From the NCBI RefSeq assembly GCF_026230105.1, contig NC_079484.1, positions 4,789,805-4,853,804 on the forward strand: a DNA stretch of 64,000 bases. Reading direction: 5' to 3'. Source of the stretch: Diorhabda sublineata. Lineage: Eukaryota; Arthropoda; Insecta; Coleoptera; Chrysomelidae. Of the stretch, positions 24,707-38,400 are shown piece after piece; position 1 is the stretch's first letter, and every line of letters begins with the position of its first letter. A program made the translations under genes and the position numbers. The notes under the pieces were generated by a model that was given only the letters and a program-made list of their open reading frames with translations, did no database searches and was not told the DNA's origin.

Positions 24707-25020
24707 AATGTGATATAAATAGGAAAATATTTTTTTTTTGTATATATAAAAATTTAACCAAATGTTCAACAGACTTTTTTTGAGTGAAAACACAGTGCAG
24801 TAGAAAATAATTTATTACTTACATTAACTAAAACGCCACTATATATTACAAGGTATTACAAAACCGATAGTAAATGTCGATTCTAATACATTAAAAATAA
24901 GGAGGTGGGTACATCATATTCGATTTCAGGATAGGAAAGTTCTGGGGTTGATTCTTAGGGACCGTTCAAGTATTACATAATCAGATGCACTACAATTATT
25001 TACTCACTTCTCCCCGTGTC
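24707..25020. other. DHX16 3' flank
   Basis: A T-rich run at 24730-24740 follows the stop and may belong to the 3' UTR. No further gene is seen. Confidence 0.4.
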
Positions 25021-25029
25021 ACAAAAGTA

Positions 25030-25700
25030 AGCAAAACCGCACGTGCCTAATCTCTAAGAGCAGGGTAGCTCCTCTAGTGGCGACTAGGCGTTCGTAACAC
25101 CTCAATTGCCAACGTGTCGCTTGGGTTCGTTTAAATAGCTGATAAGCTCGCTAAAGTGGGACAGAAAAGCCCTATATGAGAGCCGAACCTTCTGTGGTAA
25201 GAGCTACAGTGGAAAAACCACTGGAAAACAAGGTAGATAGAAGCAAAACCAATTATTGGGACAACCTACAGGAGCTGAGACAGGCAAATACTCTTCTGGG
25301 AAACTAGAACCAGAGTAGATCTGCCGAATGTATCAACCGAAGTAAGAACAATCTACGAATACAACAGGAGTATCGAGGTACTGTCGCCTACAAACGCTAG
25401 ACCAAGCAGATAATGCGGCGTGCAGATTTTGTTGCACAGAGGATGAAACCTTAACCCACATTCTCTCCAAGTGTAAAACACTAAGGAACTTCAGAGCACT
25501 TGAAATATAAGACATTCTAAACTTGTTAAAAGGAGTGGGATTAATGGATCAGCTGTAAACACGGGTTCTTCAGTATCGCAGCAAGAAAGGAGGACACAAT
25601 AAATCCTTTGGGTCACGGAGAACATGAGACTCCAAATCCATACAAGACCTTGCTTAACGTGCAGGATACGTTCCATCAATGTAGAGCGTAAAGCGAAACG
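25030..25700 (+). mobile_element. Jockey-type LINE remnant, RNase H end and C-terminal zinc motif
   Basis: Plus-strand pieces: ADKLAKVGQKSP near 25140-25175, the end of an RNase H-like domain. Then LQTLDQADNAACRFCCTED and ETLTHILSKCKTLRNFRAL near 25385-25500, matching the CRFCxxExETxxHIL-x-C family signature. Frameshifts and stops throughout show it is dead and 5'-truncated. Family assignment is by motif only. Confidence 0.7.
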
Positions 25701-25859
25701 AAGCTATCTTAACATGTAAATGATGGGGGTAGTGGAAGATGGATATTAAAATTAGGATTTTTTTTTAATATAAATAAAACTAAATATTTATCTTACAAAA
25801 ATGGAAACAATATAAAAGAATATACTTATAAAAAAAAATTCTAAGTCATACAGATTAAT

Positions 25860-26600
25860 CAATTTTGTATTTCCAATTTTCTGCCTTTTTTTTTTTTTTT
25901 TTCAAGAAGGCATCTAATCAGTTTGCGTTTTATTAGAAGTTGTTGATAAGTGGATAAAACATCTATAAAACCCCGTCTTGCTTTTGAACTTCTGTGAAAA
26001 TTTGAATCATATTCAACAAATTGGTCCATAATTTCAGTTATAGTAGTCAAACTCCATTTTACAAACGCCATAGAACAATATTTTTTGCTCATTTAATTTC
26101 TTGAGTTCATCATTAGAAAGACTAGCTGCTGTTTATTGAACTATTCGACGTCTTTCACATTTACCTCTTCTACACCAGTTTGTATCGGTAATTTCACTAT
26201 TTGATCTATATCGACATAATGTCCAATATCTTTGATCTTACTTAAATCTACCCAAATGTTCTTCCATGCCCCTTTCAAAGATCTTTCTGTAACCCTATTC
26301 CAAGAAAGGTTTATGTTTTCAACATATTTCATGATATTGTAGTTATTCCAGAATTCTCTCAGAAAAACACTTCGAGTGGAATGCATGTTGTCAAGTCTGA
26401 TAAATTTATTGGGTGGCTTGGAGCATTATCAATTAATACTAGTGCTCTTTGTTCAAGTTTTTTAATTCCTCAATTACGTTCAGACAGTTCAGTGAATCAA
26501 TCCTGGAACATTTTCATATTAGACTATCAAATCAGAGGTAAAGTTGATTTAGATCTGCTTTTCATTGCTCTTGGGTTTTTGGAGTGATAAACTAATAGTG
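25860..26600 (-). mobile_element. pogo/Tigger-like transposase remnant
   Basis: The minus strand reads, from 26590 downwards: FQDWFTELSERN, then ALVLIDNAPSHPINLSDL. This matches the LLxDNAPxHP block around the second catalytic Asp of pogo/Tigger/jerky DDE_1 transposases. At 26141-26386, FLREFWNNYNIMKYVENINL and LSWNRVTERSLKGAWKNIW match the SWxxVxxxTLxxxWKK region. At 25859-26092, DSNFHRSSKARRGFIDVLST is the usual C-terminal tail. The N-terminal CENP-B-like DNA-binding domain and first Asp are not visible. Frameshifted; a homopolymer run at 25886-25902 interrupts the tail. Confidence 0.75.
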
Positions 26601-26609
26601 GTTCTTGTT

Positions 26610-28290
26610 TCTATTCACAGGATATAAATGCGTCTGTACAGCACTGCACCAAACAAGAAACACAATTACACTGTTTTGGACATATTTGGAAAACTAGCTC
26701 AGCGCACAATTTCGGGGAATCCCCGGGTTGAAATAAAACTGCGCTAAACAAAAAAGCGTTTAGAGAGGTCTTACTGTAATTATAAATCTACAAATAAATA
26801 AATTTTAGAAAAATCGTTATCAATAATGAGTAAAAGTATAAAGTTTGAGCAGAATATGTTAGTTTAACTAGAAATTGTGATATGTAGAAATTATTTGAAC
26901 TACTCAACTTTTTCCAAAACTTTCAAATTGTAAGCAATAATCACCCAATTTACATAATGAAAAATGTTCCTACATAATTTTAAAATATTCAGTAGAAATT
27001 TCTTTGGTAGTTAAGACATAAGAAAGGTACACAACAAAGTTTGGTCGTGTAAAATGCTTATTTACTTTAGTACAATAGCATATCCATATCTTGAATGTCA
27101 AAGGAAATGCAAAAAACTTTAATTCACAAAAAAATATAAATATGGCTAAAATTTCAACTTACGAAGACAAGATTTTTGAATATACATATTTTTCGAGATA
27201 TTGATTCAACAAAAAAAAATCGGTTTAAGTTTCAATATCGAAATCATTTAACATTTAAAAGAATTTCTTCAATATCCACTGAATCGGTTTGATGAATTAT
27301 ATTAGCACAAATCGATTAATTCCACTTTTTGAAAAATCTCAAATTCAAGTGTCAAAGCATAACTTTTTATATAATAACTTTCCCGAATAATGAAGATTAA
27401 CATTAAACTGCAAAATTTTTTTTAGTCGTTGAATAATAAGTAATTTATTTCATAAGCAATTTTTACTAACTCCATATTCTTATGTAATTCGTTCCAGTAA
27501 CGCAATTCAAATGCATCACCAAGCGTTGAATGATGACGGTAAATGTTTTTCAAGCAGCTGAAGATGATGATATTATACAGACTATTTTCTTTCTCTTGGA
27601 AAGCCTTTCCCCAGCTGGCCACATTCCTAGCTTATGATAAGCGAAATTTATATGTTCATAAGTATATTTATTTGAGGGGTAACAAATAATCAACACAGTT
27701 ATTCTTTTTATCCCTTTCATTTCGAGCGATATAGATTCACTCAGTATTTGTTTTAAATATTCTAATTAATTAAGCGAAAAACAACAGGGTCTCGTAGTGC
27801 CATGCAACTCAACGGATAAATGATATGTAGAGTATGACCCCCCTTTTAAATTTCAAAATACGCCTTGAAAGTTTCCTAAAAAAATCAACAATTTACTCAT
27901 TTTAATAGAACTGAACTCCACCAGTCACATTAAAACTGTAGCGTTACTGACGATTATGTTTTGGCTGTTCCTTCTTAATAATTTTATATACCGTTAGATG
28001 GAAGCTACACCTGTATTTATGCATTCTACAATATATATATTGGGATTTATATCATAACAAATTTTAAAAAACAGTTTAAACTATGTCATCATATTTCTCA
28101 ACTTTTTCTTTTATGGAGTTAGTTACTTTGAGCACTGAACGACTCATATGTCATTTGAGTTAAGTCTAAATAATTGGAGATACCTAGTATTTGGAGGTTT
28201 AGCCAAAAGAAAGGAGGATTTCGACTTAATAAGTTTCGAGTTTTAGAGATTCTACAGTATAACCAAGCCATGGGTTCTTCAAATGCAGTT
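26610..28290. other. Intergenic between Tigger remnant and zinc-finger gene
   Basis: Nothing firmly recognised. The 66-residue minus frame at 27422-27622 (starts MASWGKAFQEKENSLYN) has ordinary protein-like composition but no family I know; it could be a transposon scrap. Confidence 0.4.
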
Positions 28291-28302
28291 CAATGATTAT
28301 TG

Positions 28303-28308
28303 TTTATT
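28303..28308 (-). promoter_or_regulatory. Poly(A) signal of the ZAD zinc-finger gene
   Basis: TTTATT on the plus strand (AATAAA on the minus strand) lies about 100 bp beyond the stop codon at 28408, a normal 3' UTR distance. Confidence 0.5.
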
Positions 28309-28407
28309 TAAAAGAATATATCAATTAACTAAAATTGATGTTATTGAATATAGAAAATTGAGTAGTACAACAATAAAACGTCCAATAACCACTATGATCC
28401 TGATTTT

Positions 28408-31400
28408 TTATAAGTGACCTCTTTGATAGGGATCATAAGTAGCTAGATACTTATCACTAGTTAATATTCTAGAACCATCTAGAACAGGCAAATGTCTATT
28501 GTCATTAACGTTAACCCTTGCAATGAGTCTGTTATCTTGAGTAATTAGTCTGTTATCGTTAGAAACTAGACTTGTATTATCAGTAACCAATAGTCTTAGT
28601 GGAGGAGGTTCAGAAACGTCTACTAGTAATCTTGGTCCCTCATGATTTATCAACCTGAAATAAATAATTATATTTTTTAATTTATTTTTTACATATATGT
28701 GACAATTAATGAAAAGTGATGTAATTTGTTTCCAATACAAGACAATAAATACTTAAAATTAACAACAGTAGAAAAAACATCTAAAATGGACACAGATAGT
28801 TTAACAAAAATAATAATAGAGGTTGTACACACCAAGAAAGAAATAGATTGAGAACTGGGGAGACAAAAAAAGATACCCATCGATAAAAAAAGGATTGGAT
28901 ATAAAAGATATTAAAACCTTCATCTCACACCTGAAAAGGTGAGACTAAAACAAGTGAAAAATACTATTATATAAAAGTAAAAAAATTACCTTGTGTCACT
29001 TATCAATCCCCTATGATCTCCCAACAGTTGTGTGGGATCTGTTACAATTCTTGTACCATCACTCAACTGCTGTGTTTGTATCAACATTCGGTTATCCTGC
29101 TGTTGCATCATTCTATTATGATCTTGCGGATTTTGTTGCTGTTGTTGATTCGTTTGAGACTGAAACTTCGGTTCTTCGTTTACTGTATATTTTGATGCAC
29201 GTTCTTGATTATTAGAAGACGCATGCACTTTCATATGGGTGTTGAGTGTACTCGATTGGGAAAAAGCTTTACCACAAGTGACACACACATACGGTCTTTC
29301 GCCAGAATGGACACGCATATGCCGCAAAAGAATAGTGTTCACTGTAAAACCACGACCGCACACACTACAAACGTAAGGGCGTTCTCCTGTATGGTTCCTC
29401 ATGTGATATTTCAATTTCATCACAGTCGTGAATCTGAAGAAGAAAATACAAATTGTCATAAATTAATTTAAAATTTATTTATTATTTCTAATGAGTTTTC
29501 TAGTGCTTAATCACTTTTAAATTGGTTAAATTATTTCTAATTAATTTACTGATAAATAATCACACTTTTAAATTTGTTTAATTATTTCTAATGAGTTTTT
29601 CTAGTACTTAATCGTACTGTTAAACTGGTTTACTTATTTCTAATGAGTTTACTGATACATAATCACTTTTAAATTAATTTAATTATTTCTAATGAGTTTG
29701 CTATTACATAAGCACACTTTTAAATTGGTTTATAGGATCAATTTCATTAGTAACAAGTGGAAAGCTAGTAAAATAATTTCTTTTTATCTGTAATTACTCT
29801 CATGTATTGTATTCTTCTCATATTCTCTATTATTTGTTAATTTCTTTTCGTTTTATTTGTGTGTCGTTAACTGTTAAGTTTATGGTGTTCATTTGGAAGG
29901 CTTACAGTTGCCCCCAATTGAGCACCTCATTTCGCACCTCTGCTCACATAGTGTCATAACTCAAAAAATTAGAAAATTTCTTTTATTGTACTATCAGTGC
30001 TAGAAAACTTAGAAATTAATCTCAAATAATGTCATATAAATAGTTGCTATTGCGTTAACTCAGGTTTCGAGTTATTAACCGAAAAGTGAAAAATAAAGTT
30101 AGAATTAATATCAACTGATTATTACTTGGTAGTTTTTTTTTCATTTAGGACACTATTTGAGTGGAAGTGCGATTTATTCAACATGCATTATAAATTATTT
30201 TTATATAAATATTTATTCACCTCATTAAGTACTACATAATTATAGAAAAAAAATTATATCATCAACATACCTTTTTTGACAAATACAACATTCTATGGGT
30301 TTTTCAGTACCATGAAGTCGTTTGTGGCTAGTTAAATCTCCAGATTGTCTAAAAGCTTTTCCACAGAAATCACAAACGAATGGACGTTCATTAGTATGAG
30401 TCCTCATATGAATTTTAAGACTAGCCTTCGATACATAACCGTTTTTACAAATTTCACATTGGAATGGTCTTTCCCCTAAAAAATATTTCATATGTATATA
30501 GTTAATTTAATTTAAAAGTAAAATTTCATAAATAAATTCATACAAATAGAATATTTATTCACCTGTATGAGTTCTGGAATGCAGTTCCAAATTGAACCTC
30601 TGCGGAAAACACTTTCCACAAATGTTACAAGCAAATGGTCTATCACCAGTATGTTGTTTGATATGTACAGAGAGACTTTGATGATCCGGAAATTCAACCT
30701 TACAATAATCACATATATGTTTTAATAAAGCTGGATCTCCTTCTTTTTTCTCGTGAATTTTCATATGCTTTAGAAGACTGTTTTCAGCGTAACATCCTTT
30801 ATTACAAATCTTACATACAAATGGTTTTTCTCCACTATGTTTAAGCATGTGTTTAGCTAACATTGTACTATGTATAAAACGTTTTTTGCATACTTCACAT
30901 TCATGAGGTTTCTGTTCATCTGGAACGTGGGTACGCATATGGTTGTTTAAATAATTTTCTTCTGTGAATCCTCTAGGACACAGTTTACATTTAAAGGGTC
31001 TATCTTCTATATGAGTCCTTAGATGTTTCCGAAATGACTTTAGATTGATGAATTGCTTTTTACAAACATTGCACTGGTTCATATTACGTTTCATACGTTT
31101 GGCTGATAGTGCTATAATTTGAAACATTTGAAATTAATAATTTTTAAATGCATACAACTTCACTATTAATTACTAATAATTATAACATAATTGTAAATAA
31201 AAATAATTTATAAGGGCTAAATTTGATAAAATGATTTACATTAGAACTTGAAACCCGTTGTTGTAACTTGTTACAATATAATTGTAATGAGTATAAATAC
31301 TGATGATATAATGTTTAAAAACGTTTAAATTTATAATATAACTTGTAAAAATATAGTAAAATTTAATGTGACAAATAATTTATTTTGTATTCTCTGTAGA

Positions 31401-33953
31401 AATATATTATCGGTATAAAAAAGCTCAAAACTAATCAATATTTTCTAACTCCTTACTTATTTGACCTTTTATCTGTTTTACTTGATAAATCGTCTTTATT
31501 TTAGGTCTCTTTTGATAGAAAAGTAGATCGAAACATCAATTTTTACTTGTTTTTTGAAACTTGCTTCAAGAAAAAAATTAATTCAATAGTTCATACCTGC
31601 TGATTTACCTCCTTTTGCTAATATTTTCTTTCTGGACATTCGAGTTTTGTGGAATTTCGAAGCTTTTAGGAGCTGTTTTTGAGCAATAACTTTTTCATCA
31701 TTTGAATTTTCAGGAAAGGTAGATTGTAATGCGATAAGTTCATCTTTCAAACTCTCTTCGTCACTACTATCTGAAGATGAAATAATGCCAAAATTATCCA
31801 AAAAAAAGTTATTGGTAAAATCGTTTTGTGCGAGTTCATCTTTACTAGGTTTTGGAAAATGGTCGATGGGTTTACCCAAATAGGTCCGAAGATTTATATC
31901 ACTCTGTTCAAATAGTTGCTTGAATGAATATGATCTACTTATTTCATGACAACATTGTAAACAAATTAATGATGGTAAACCATCGTCATCTTTTATCTGC
32001 AAAAAAACAAGTGTAACAAGTTATTATATAAAATTACATAAATTACAAACATAAATATTAGAGTGCAAGTACACTACTTTTCAAAGGTTTTGCTGACTAT
32101 AGGCAGTAAACATTAGTTTGCAACCAGCAACAGTTTAATAAAAGAGTAGAGAAGGATTCAATAGAAAAGTAGGGGATCTGTGATGGAGTTGGGACTGCAT
32201 TGTTGGCTCTACCATCAGGGATGTGGTACAAATTGTAAAAGGGTACAAAAATATTGAGTACAGTTCTAACTTCAAGTTTCATCACCAAACATTACAGTAA
32301 TCAATCCATGAAGTTCTTTTGCTTATTTATTAATTCACATATTTTCATTAAATGTAAATTATTTAAAAATAGACGGTATATTTCATAATATTGTTTAGTG
32401 AATTTATTTAATTATTAACATTTTGCTTGATCTGAAATTTTTCTGCTATTTCTTAAGAACTTTTAGTTTTTATTCTTCTTCTATCCATGTTTACAACCCT
32501 TTCCTACTTCACTCATTTGCTGTATGACTTCCTGTGCTATGTTGTTGGTGCAATCAAGTTTTCCTGAGTCGTCAGTTCCTTCTTTTTTCATGTGTTTTTT
32601 CTTCTGTCACTTTTCTTATTAGGCTTTGTGATGTTCCTCTCTTTATGTGACTGTAACTATTTAAACATATTGCAACTATTTTACTTTCCATTTGTGCTTT
32701 TTTATAATCCTCTCATAGTTCATAGTAACATAGGTGGGTCATAAAGCACATAGGCCTTCTGATAGGCCACTAAACGTTATCAAAGGCCATGTCCTTCAAG
32801 AAATCTATCAGGTGCTTTGGCTTGAACCCTTTGATGTCATTAGACAAGCTATAAGTGTTTGATTCGCGCTCATGTGAGTGCTGGGCACTCACAGATGACG
32901 TGGTCCGCAGTATCATATAATTATCTCATTTCTTGTCCTATCCATCCTCGTTTTCCCTGCTATTATCCTTAGGTGTTTCATTTCTGTTGCTACTATTCTA
33001 ATCTATGTCCTTTTGTTCAGGTTTCACTTCCATATATTAACATAGGTACTATATTATAGGGTTGTATACTTTTATTTTCGTGTCCTTGCCTATTGCCATT
33101 TTCAGAAAATTTTCTTCTTCTATATTTTATCGCCCTTGCTTACTATGCTATTTTTATGTCTTTTTTTGTGAAAATGATTCCTATGTATTCAAATGTGATA
33201 ACTCTATTCTTCGTATTTTCATTATTAAATCTTACACCATGTTTTTTTAATTTACAACCATCCTTTTGCATTCTTGATGGTTACTTCAATTCTCAGATCT
33301 TTTACTGCCTTTATGCATATATTATATGATTTCAAATTATTCAAAGAATTTCTTTTGAGAGTAAAATATGCTATAAATTCTAGTATAAACCATTTTCAAT
33401 TTTTTCTGGAAATATACTGGATGTCCATAAGAGTAAACTAATGTAATTACATAGCATTGAAATTTTAATTATTTATAAACATGCTTAAATTTCATAACTC
33501 TTTAATTATTAAATATATGTTTACAGTTAGTAACCAAAATAAAAATTCACTGCATAAACAAAACATTGAGTTTTTTCCATCATCTTTTAAATAAAGGATC
33601 CATATAAAGCATACGAAAATTTATTGAACAAAAAAATCAAATTCAAAGTAAATTTTCTCAAAATGATGTTATCAATGAATTAATTACTGAAATTTAAATC
33701 AACATTGTACCCTACAGTGTTCAAAACACTTTTAGAGGTTTACTTAAGAGCAATAAATTGTAAACTAATGAATTTATAAATTATGAACCTGTACAGAAGT
33801 AAACTCCATTATCATTTCTGCCAGGACCAACGGTTGTCCTGTAGAATCATCCTGCATAAAAATTGATCGCATTTCACCCTTTTCCGTTAAACATGCTCTA
33901 CAAATTTTGCCTAAATCAAAGAGGTTAACAGATTCCACTTTTAATTCCATCAT
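28408..33953 (-). CDS. ZAD-C2H2 zinc-finger protein, eleven fingers
   Basis: Six exons (minus): 33953-33789, 31996-31597, 31111-30563, 30475-30271, 29433-28990 and 28654-28408. They total 2010 nt (669 aa) with consistent phases. Residues about 14-95 form a ZAD domain with zinc ligands C18, C21, C67 and C70, split by intron 1; ZAD domains mediate dimerisation. An acidic Ser/Asp-rich linker (SSSDSSDEES) follows. Eleven C2H2 fingers lie at about residues 202-510, with TGEKP-like linkers; finger 9 is split between exons 4 and 5 (CCICQKRF). The C-terminus is Gln-rich and then carries repeated DNR motifs (DNRMLIQ, DNRLITQDNRLIARVNVNDN). It is a probable nuclear DNA-binding transcription factor. The family expands by lineage, so I give no symbol. 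The first ATG in frame is 33953; two adjacent ATGs start MMELKVESV. Confidence 0.9.
29472..29735. repeat. Minisatellite in ZAD gene intron 4
   Basis: About five copies of a 50-60 bp unit with core TTATTTCTAATGAGTTT, then CT(A/G)nTACnTAATCAC and TTTTAAATTGGTTTA. Copies differ by several bases and small indels. The array lies just upstream, in transcript order, of exon 5's acceptor at 29434. Confidence 0.7.
32700..33300 (-). mobile_element. Two LINE remnants inside ZAD gene intron 1
   Basis: Minus strand: near 33100-33200 a FEYIGIIFTKK block and ARAIKYRRRKFSENG. Near 33000-33050 there is a VPMLIYGSET block, then MKHLRIIAGKTRMDR-like text. These match the C-terminal reverse transcriptase region of RTE-like elements (YLGSxIT...PVLLYGSETW...). 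Adjacent at 32720-32900, CPALT followed by GFKPKHLIDFLKDM resembles the tail of a Jockey-type RNase H element. Both are stop-ridden and share the host gene's orientation. The first intron (31997-33788) is otherwise featureless. Confidence 0.65.
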
Positions 33954-35470
33954 TAACTTCGTATAAGTCAAAATCTAGAGTATAAACACAACAAAAAAGA
34001 TGCACAACCACAAACACTAGCACTTAAGGGAAATGGCGACAGACGGATTCTTCCACTGGTCGATTGTGGAAGAGGCTTGTTGATCGAGCTTCTAGTTATG
34101 CAGGTAAATGGCGAACGTGGCCTAGACGTATAGAGAAGTGTGGTAAAGGTCATTTTCGTATAGCAGTTTTATTGAACGGTACTGAATGACGCAGCACAGA
34201 GCCGGATTTGTCTTAATTTATGAAAAACTAGTTAAAGGTCAAGCACCCATTTAACATATTTTTAAACTAAAACATAAAATCTATTTTATCAATCTCGCAC
34301 TTCACAGTTTGATGGTACATTAAATCTCTGTTGATTGTAATTCCATTAAATGTCCACTAAAGCGACATAGTCATATGGAATACAGTGAAACGTATTAAAT
34401 ATAAGCAATAGGTACAAAATTTTCATTTAATTGCTTCAATTTATTATATTAGTTATGAGAACGTGATCCTAAATTTAGTAGTAGAGATAACAAAACCTCA
34501 AACATTCATAAAGAAAATTATTGAATTTGTTATTATATTATCTTCCACGCAAATAGCATTTTCGATGCTAACAGGGTTGCCACAATTTAAATAGCTGCTT
34601 TTGTTGTTTTAAATTGACATTAAGAAGATAGTACGAAAAATAAATTTTTATACTCAAATCTTTCTAAAATACTTTATTTTTTATTGTTAATTAACCTGCA
34701 AATCAAAGAATCAGTAGACTTCAAAAGTTACAAGTAGTAAGCATAGAACAAAACAAAACTGTATTGTGTGTTGTCTTCTCCTGCCATTTTTTCAAAGAAA
34801 TTAACTATATTTTACTATAAAAGTTCTCCAAGATAATCGCGTTGTTTTTATATTAAATTGATTATTAAATTATGTTGTTTCTGAAAATATATAACATAAA
34901 AAGCAAAAAAACGCTATAAATTAACCGGTGTAAGATTTAATCTATTTAAACTATAGAGTTAATATTAAACATAGAGAGAGCGAGGTATGGCTTGTTCAAG
35001 TAGGTGAGCTGCTGATAGAGAGAGAAAGAACATCGGTACCCTCTAGATCTCCCTACTCTATTTTGATTGGATCGAAGTAGAGTAGAGAGAGAGTGGCAAA
35101 CTGATGCTCTTCCTTTTTCTTCCAATAGTGCAATTCCACTTATATCCCGTTCTATGTTTAATAATAATTCTATGATTTTTACATAGCTAATTTAACATAA
35201 TAACCAATAACAGTGATAATTAATGTTAGTTGATCATATACTGAGACCATTATGAGGGCTACTGATTGCTACACTATTATTTATTGTATAGACAGTGATG
35301 CCGCTACTACTAATAGATACAATTTACTAAGATAACTGAAGTGTACTTTTCGAACTAAATGAGCACGTCAGTGTAAAAACATTGAGCAGCACGCACTGTC
35401 CTATAACACATTGTTTTTATTTACTATTATTGAGGTTAAATACTTGTTTACAAATATTGTATCAAGTTGC
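33954..35470. promoter_or_regulatory. Head-to-head promoter region, ZAD gene and WDR83
   Basis: The stretch of 1517 bp lies between the start codons of two divergent genes and must contain both 5' UTRs and promoters. I see no clean TATA box that fixes a start. A candidate MITE sits at 34958-35170. Confidence 0.5.
34958..35170. repeat. MITE-like element, GA-rich, in divergent promoter
   Basis: The ends mirror each other: left AATATTAAACATAGAGAG near 34962 and the reverse complement of the right, ATTATTAAACATAGAACG, near 35165. The interior contains GAGAGA runs (34974-34980, 35019-35026, 35083-35092) and is less AT-rich than its surroundings. The inverted ends are about 14 bp. Identification is tentative. 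Confidence 0.4.
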
Positions 35471-38400
35471 ATGGATTTAATAAATTCAAATACTATCGAT
35501 TGCAATCAGGGAGCTGTAAGGGCAGTCAGATTTAATGGTAACTTGTTATATTTTAGATTATAAAGACATCTTTTAGTTATATTATATATTTAATTATTAT
35601 AATCTTCCGTCAATTCTTACTGAAAAACTCTGTATTACTATTTAACCAACATCAACCAAATATAAATAGTTTACCTTCACTTTCTAAAAGAACTAGGTTA
35701 TCCAAATGCATCTCCGACATCTCACCATATTATCCCACATCCCTTTAATAACCGTTGTAACTAATACAATATAAATTTTAGACGAGATTTAAATAAAAAT
35801 TAATTACCGTTTAGAATATGTTGATATTATTATTTTTTGAATAATCTATGATTCTTACTTAAGGTCGTAAACACAAATAATTTATTTTTTACCTAAAAAC
35901 CATCCAATTTTTGTGTTTTTGGAAATAATACAGTTCCTTCCTCCTAAAAGCTTCACTCAATTTTTGAAATGATACTTAGAAAGAAACTAAACACTGCAAA
36001 AAATTGTAGTTATCCTTGGGGAAGAGGAAAAGGAATTATTATTTTACTATACTGATTGTGGTACTCGATTCCGTCGTTTAAAGCATCAATAATTCGCCGA
36101 ATTCTTGTTCTTACATGTTCAAAAGAGAGTGTTGGTTATTGAAAAACACTAGATAAAGGGTCTAAATAAACTCCACTCTCCTTGTTTTCAGTAGTTTTAA
36201 AAATAACCCTTACAAAGATATTTTGTACAAAAATTACTTACTTATTCAATATTAAATTATATTTTCTGTAGTTTTTTGTTTATTATGAAGACACATTATT
36301 TTAGTTGATGGATCCTACTGCTTAACATGTGGTTCAGACAAAAAACTAAAACTCTGGAATCCCTACAAAGGTATCCTACTTAAAACGTATGGTGGTCATG
36401 GAAATGAAGTACTTGATGTCTGTGGTTCCTGCGATAATAGCCAATTAGTTAGTTGTTCTTCTGATAAATCATGTATATTATGGGACGTCACAACTGGACA
36501 ACCTACCAGAAGATTAAGGTACAAACAACTTTTTCTTAAGCTTCATATTCATTGAGCATTGTTCGTATGCAATTAGATTTACCATTCTATTATGATTTTG
36601 AATCATATTACTAGTAGTAACTATTTTATTTTGATGTAGCTTTTGTTAATCTAGATTGCAAATACTTTATATATTTCAAAAAATATGATTGAAATATTTA
36701 CGTTATTAAAAATGTTCCACTTAATAATTACACTGTATATTTATTTTCAAGAGGACATGCAGCTACTGTTACTTGTGTTAAATATAATGAAGAATCAACT
36801 ATAGTTGTATCAGGAAGTTTAGATAATACTTTAATGTGTTGGGATGTAAAGTCTAGATCTCAAAATCCTGTTCAGACAATGAAAGATGCAAAAGACTGCG
36901 TGACATCGTTACAAGTTACAGATCATGAAATACTTGTAGGATCTGTAGATTGCTCATTTAGAAGATATGACCTAAGGAATGCAAGATGCGATTCAGATTT
37001 TGTTGGAGGTATGGACTATTAATAACTTTTTCTTACAACTGAAATCATAATTTCCTAATGAACTTTATTGAAAAGCAGCAGTAAGTATCTCAAGTCCATT
37101 ATGATCAAGTAGAATCAGTCTAGGAAAACAGTTTCTCAGGAAGGAGTCTATGGCTGTTTGTGTTGTGAGGAAAACTCATTGCCTGTAGAAAATAGTAAGT
37201 GAAAGTCACGAAGTGAGATTAGGGTGAAACAAAAAAAATTATTCAATAGTCAAAGTGAAACGGCTGAAGTGTAAGGTGATATTTCAAGAACCCAAGAGAC
37301 GGTCTAACCCAACAGTAATACCCAAAAAATACCCTCCCTTGAGTATTGGAGAAGAGAGGGACTGTGTAGGGGTTCAACATGTTAAGAACAAGATATATTT
37401 TCACTACTAACATGAATAGTACTAAACACACCTCACTACAACTACACCAACACTCACAATTACACTGTCTGGTCTTTCAAATCAAATTCAGATTGAAAGA
37501 CCAGTTTAATCATGAGTTTTGGTGAAGTAGTTTAATGTGAATATCCAAATTGTTCCAGAAACTCATGGATAATGGTAAAATTGTAAACATTTAAACAGAA
37601 ATTGTCAGAAGAATTTTGTTTTAGCTCCGGTGGTATCAGTTTGCTTCTCTCATGATGGCCAGTGTGTTTTAGCTGGATCTGCCGATAATACAATTCGTTT
37701 ATTTGATAAAACCTCGGGAGAAATGTTAGGACAGTAAGTATTTAATTAAAAAAAAATACTAGATTAACAATTAGTTTCTGTTACATGTATACACCGAAGT
37801 AAAATCTCATTCCTTTGTTACTTCTGTTCCCAATCAGATATTTGTAGATCTTTAGCTTAAATTCTTTTTATTTCCACCTGTAAATTGTAGTAGACTTTAG
37901 TAGTTATTGAGAGAACCTTTTGTTTGCTATATTAATTTTTTGAATCTTCAGTGTACCAATGTTAGTTTTGGCCTGAAAGCTTTCTGTTGTTTAGGAAAAC
38001 CCTACCAGAAAGGGTTACAGGAGGAGGAAAGATCTGAAAGAGTATTAGACTGGGGTATTCCTCCAGGACTGGATCATTCCTTTAAACTAAAATATCTGGA
38101 TCTAGTAAAAATATGCTACTCTTTCATTGGTGTCCTAAGAGGAAGAAGTAATGAGATTAGGTCTCACAGGAACTGACGAGTGGAGGTTCTACATGGAAGA
38201 GGAACAAATTTCTGATCATCTAGTTGGATAAAGCCTTGTGATTACAAACCAACACAGAAAATTATTAGGATTAGTATTATAGGAGCCAGAATGTAGCTTT
38301 GAAAACAGTATAGTTACCGCATTGGAACACTAGAAAGTTCTACCGGGAAGGACTTATTCAATGGGTTCTGTAGAAGTCGTATAAAGCAGCCAATTAACAT

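Noticed and set aside
27422..27622. Small protein gene on the minus strand
   Set aside because: No recognisable domain, no neighbours or splice context; length is within chance for this composition.
33774..33971. Longer N-terminus of the ZAD protein starting at 33971
   Set aside because: The codon there is TTG (reverse strand), not ATG. The first in-frame ATG is at 33953, and the frame also runs past the splice donor at 33789.
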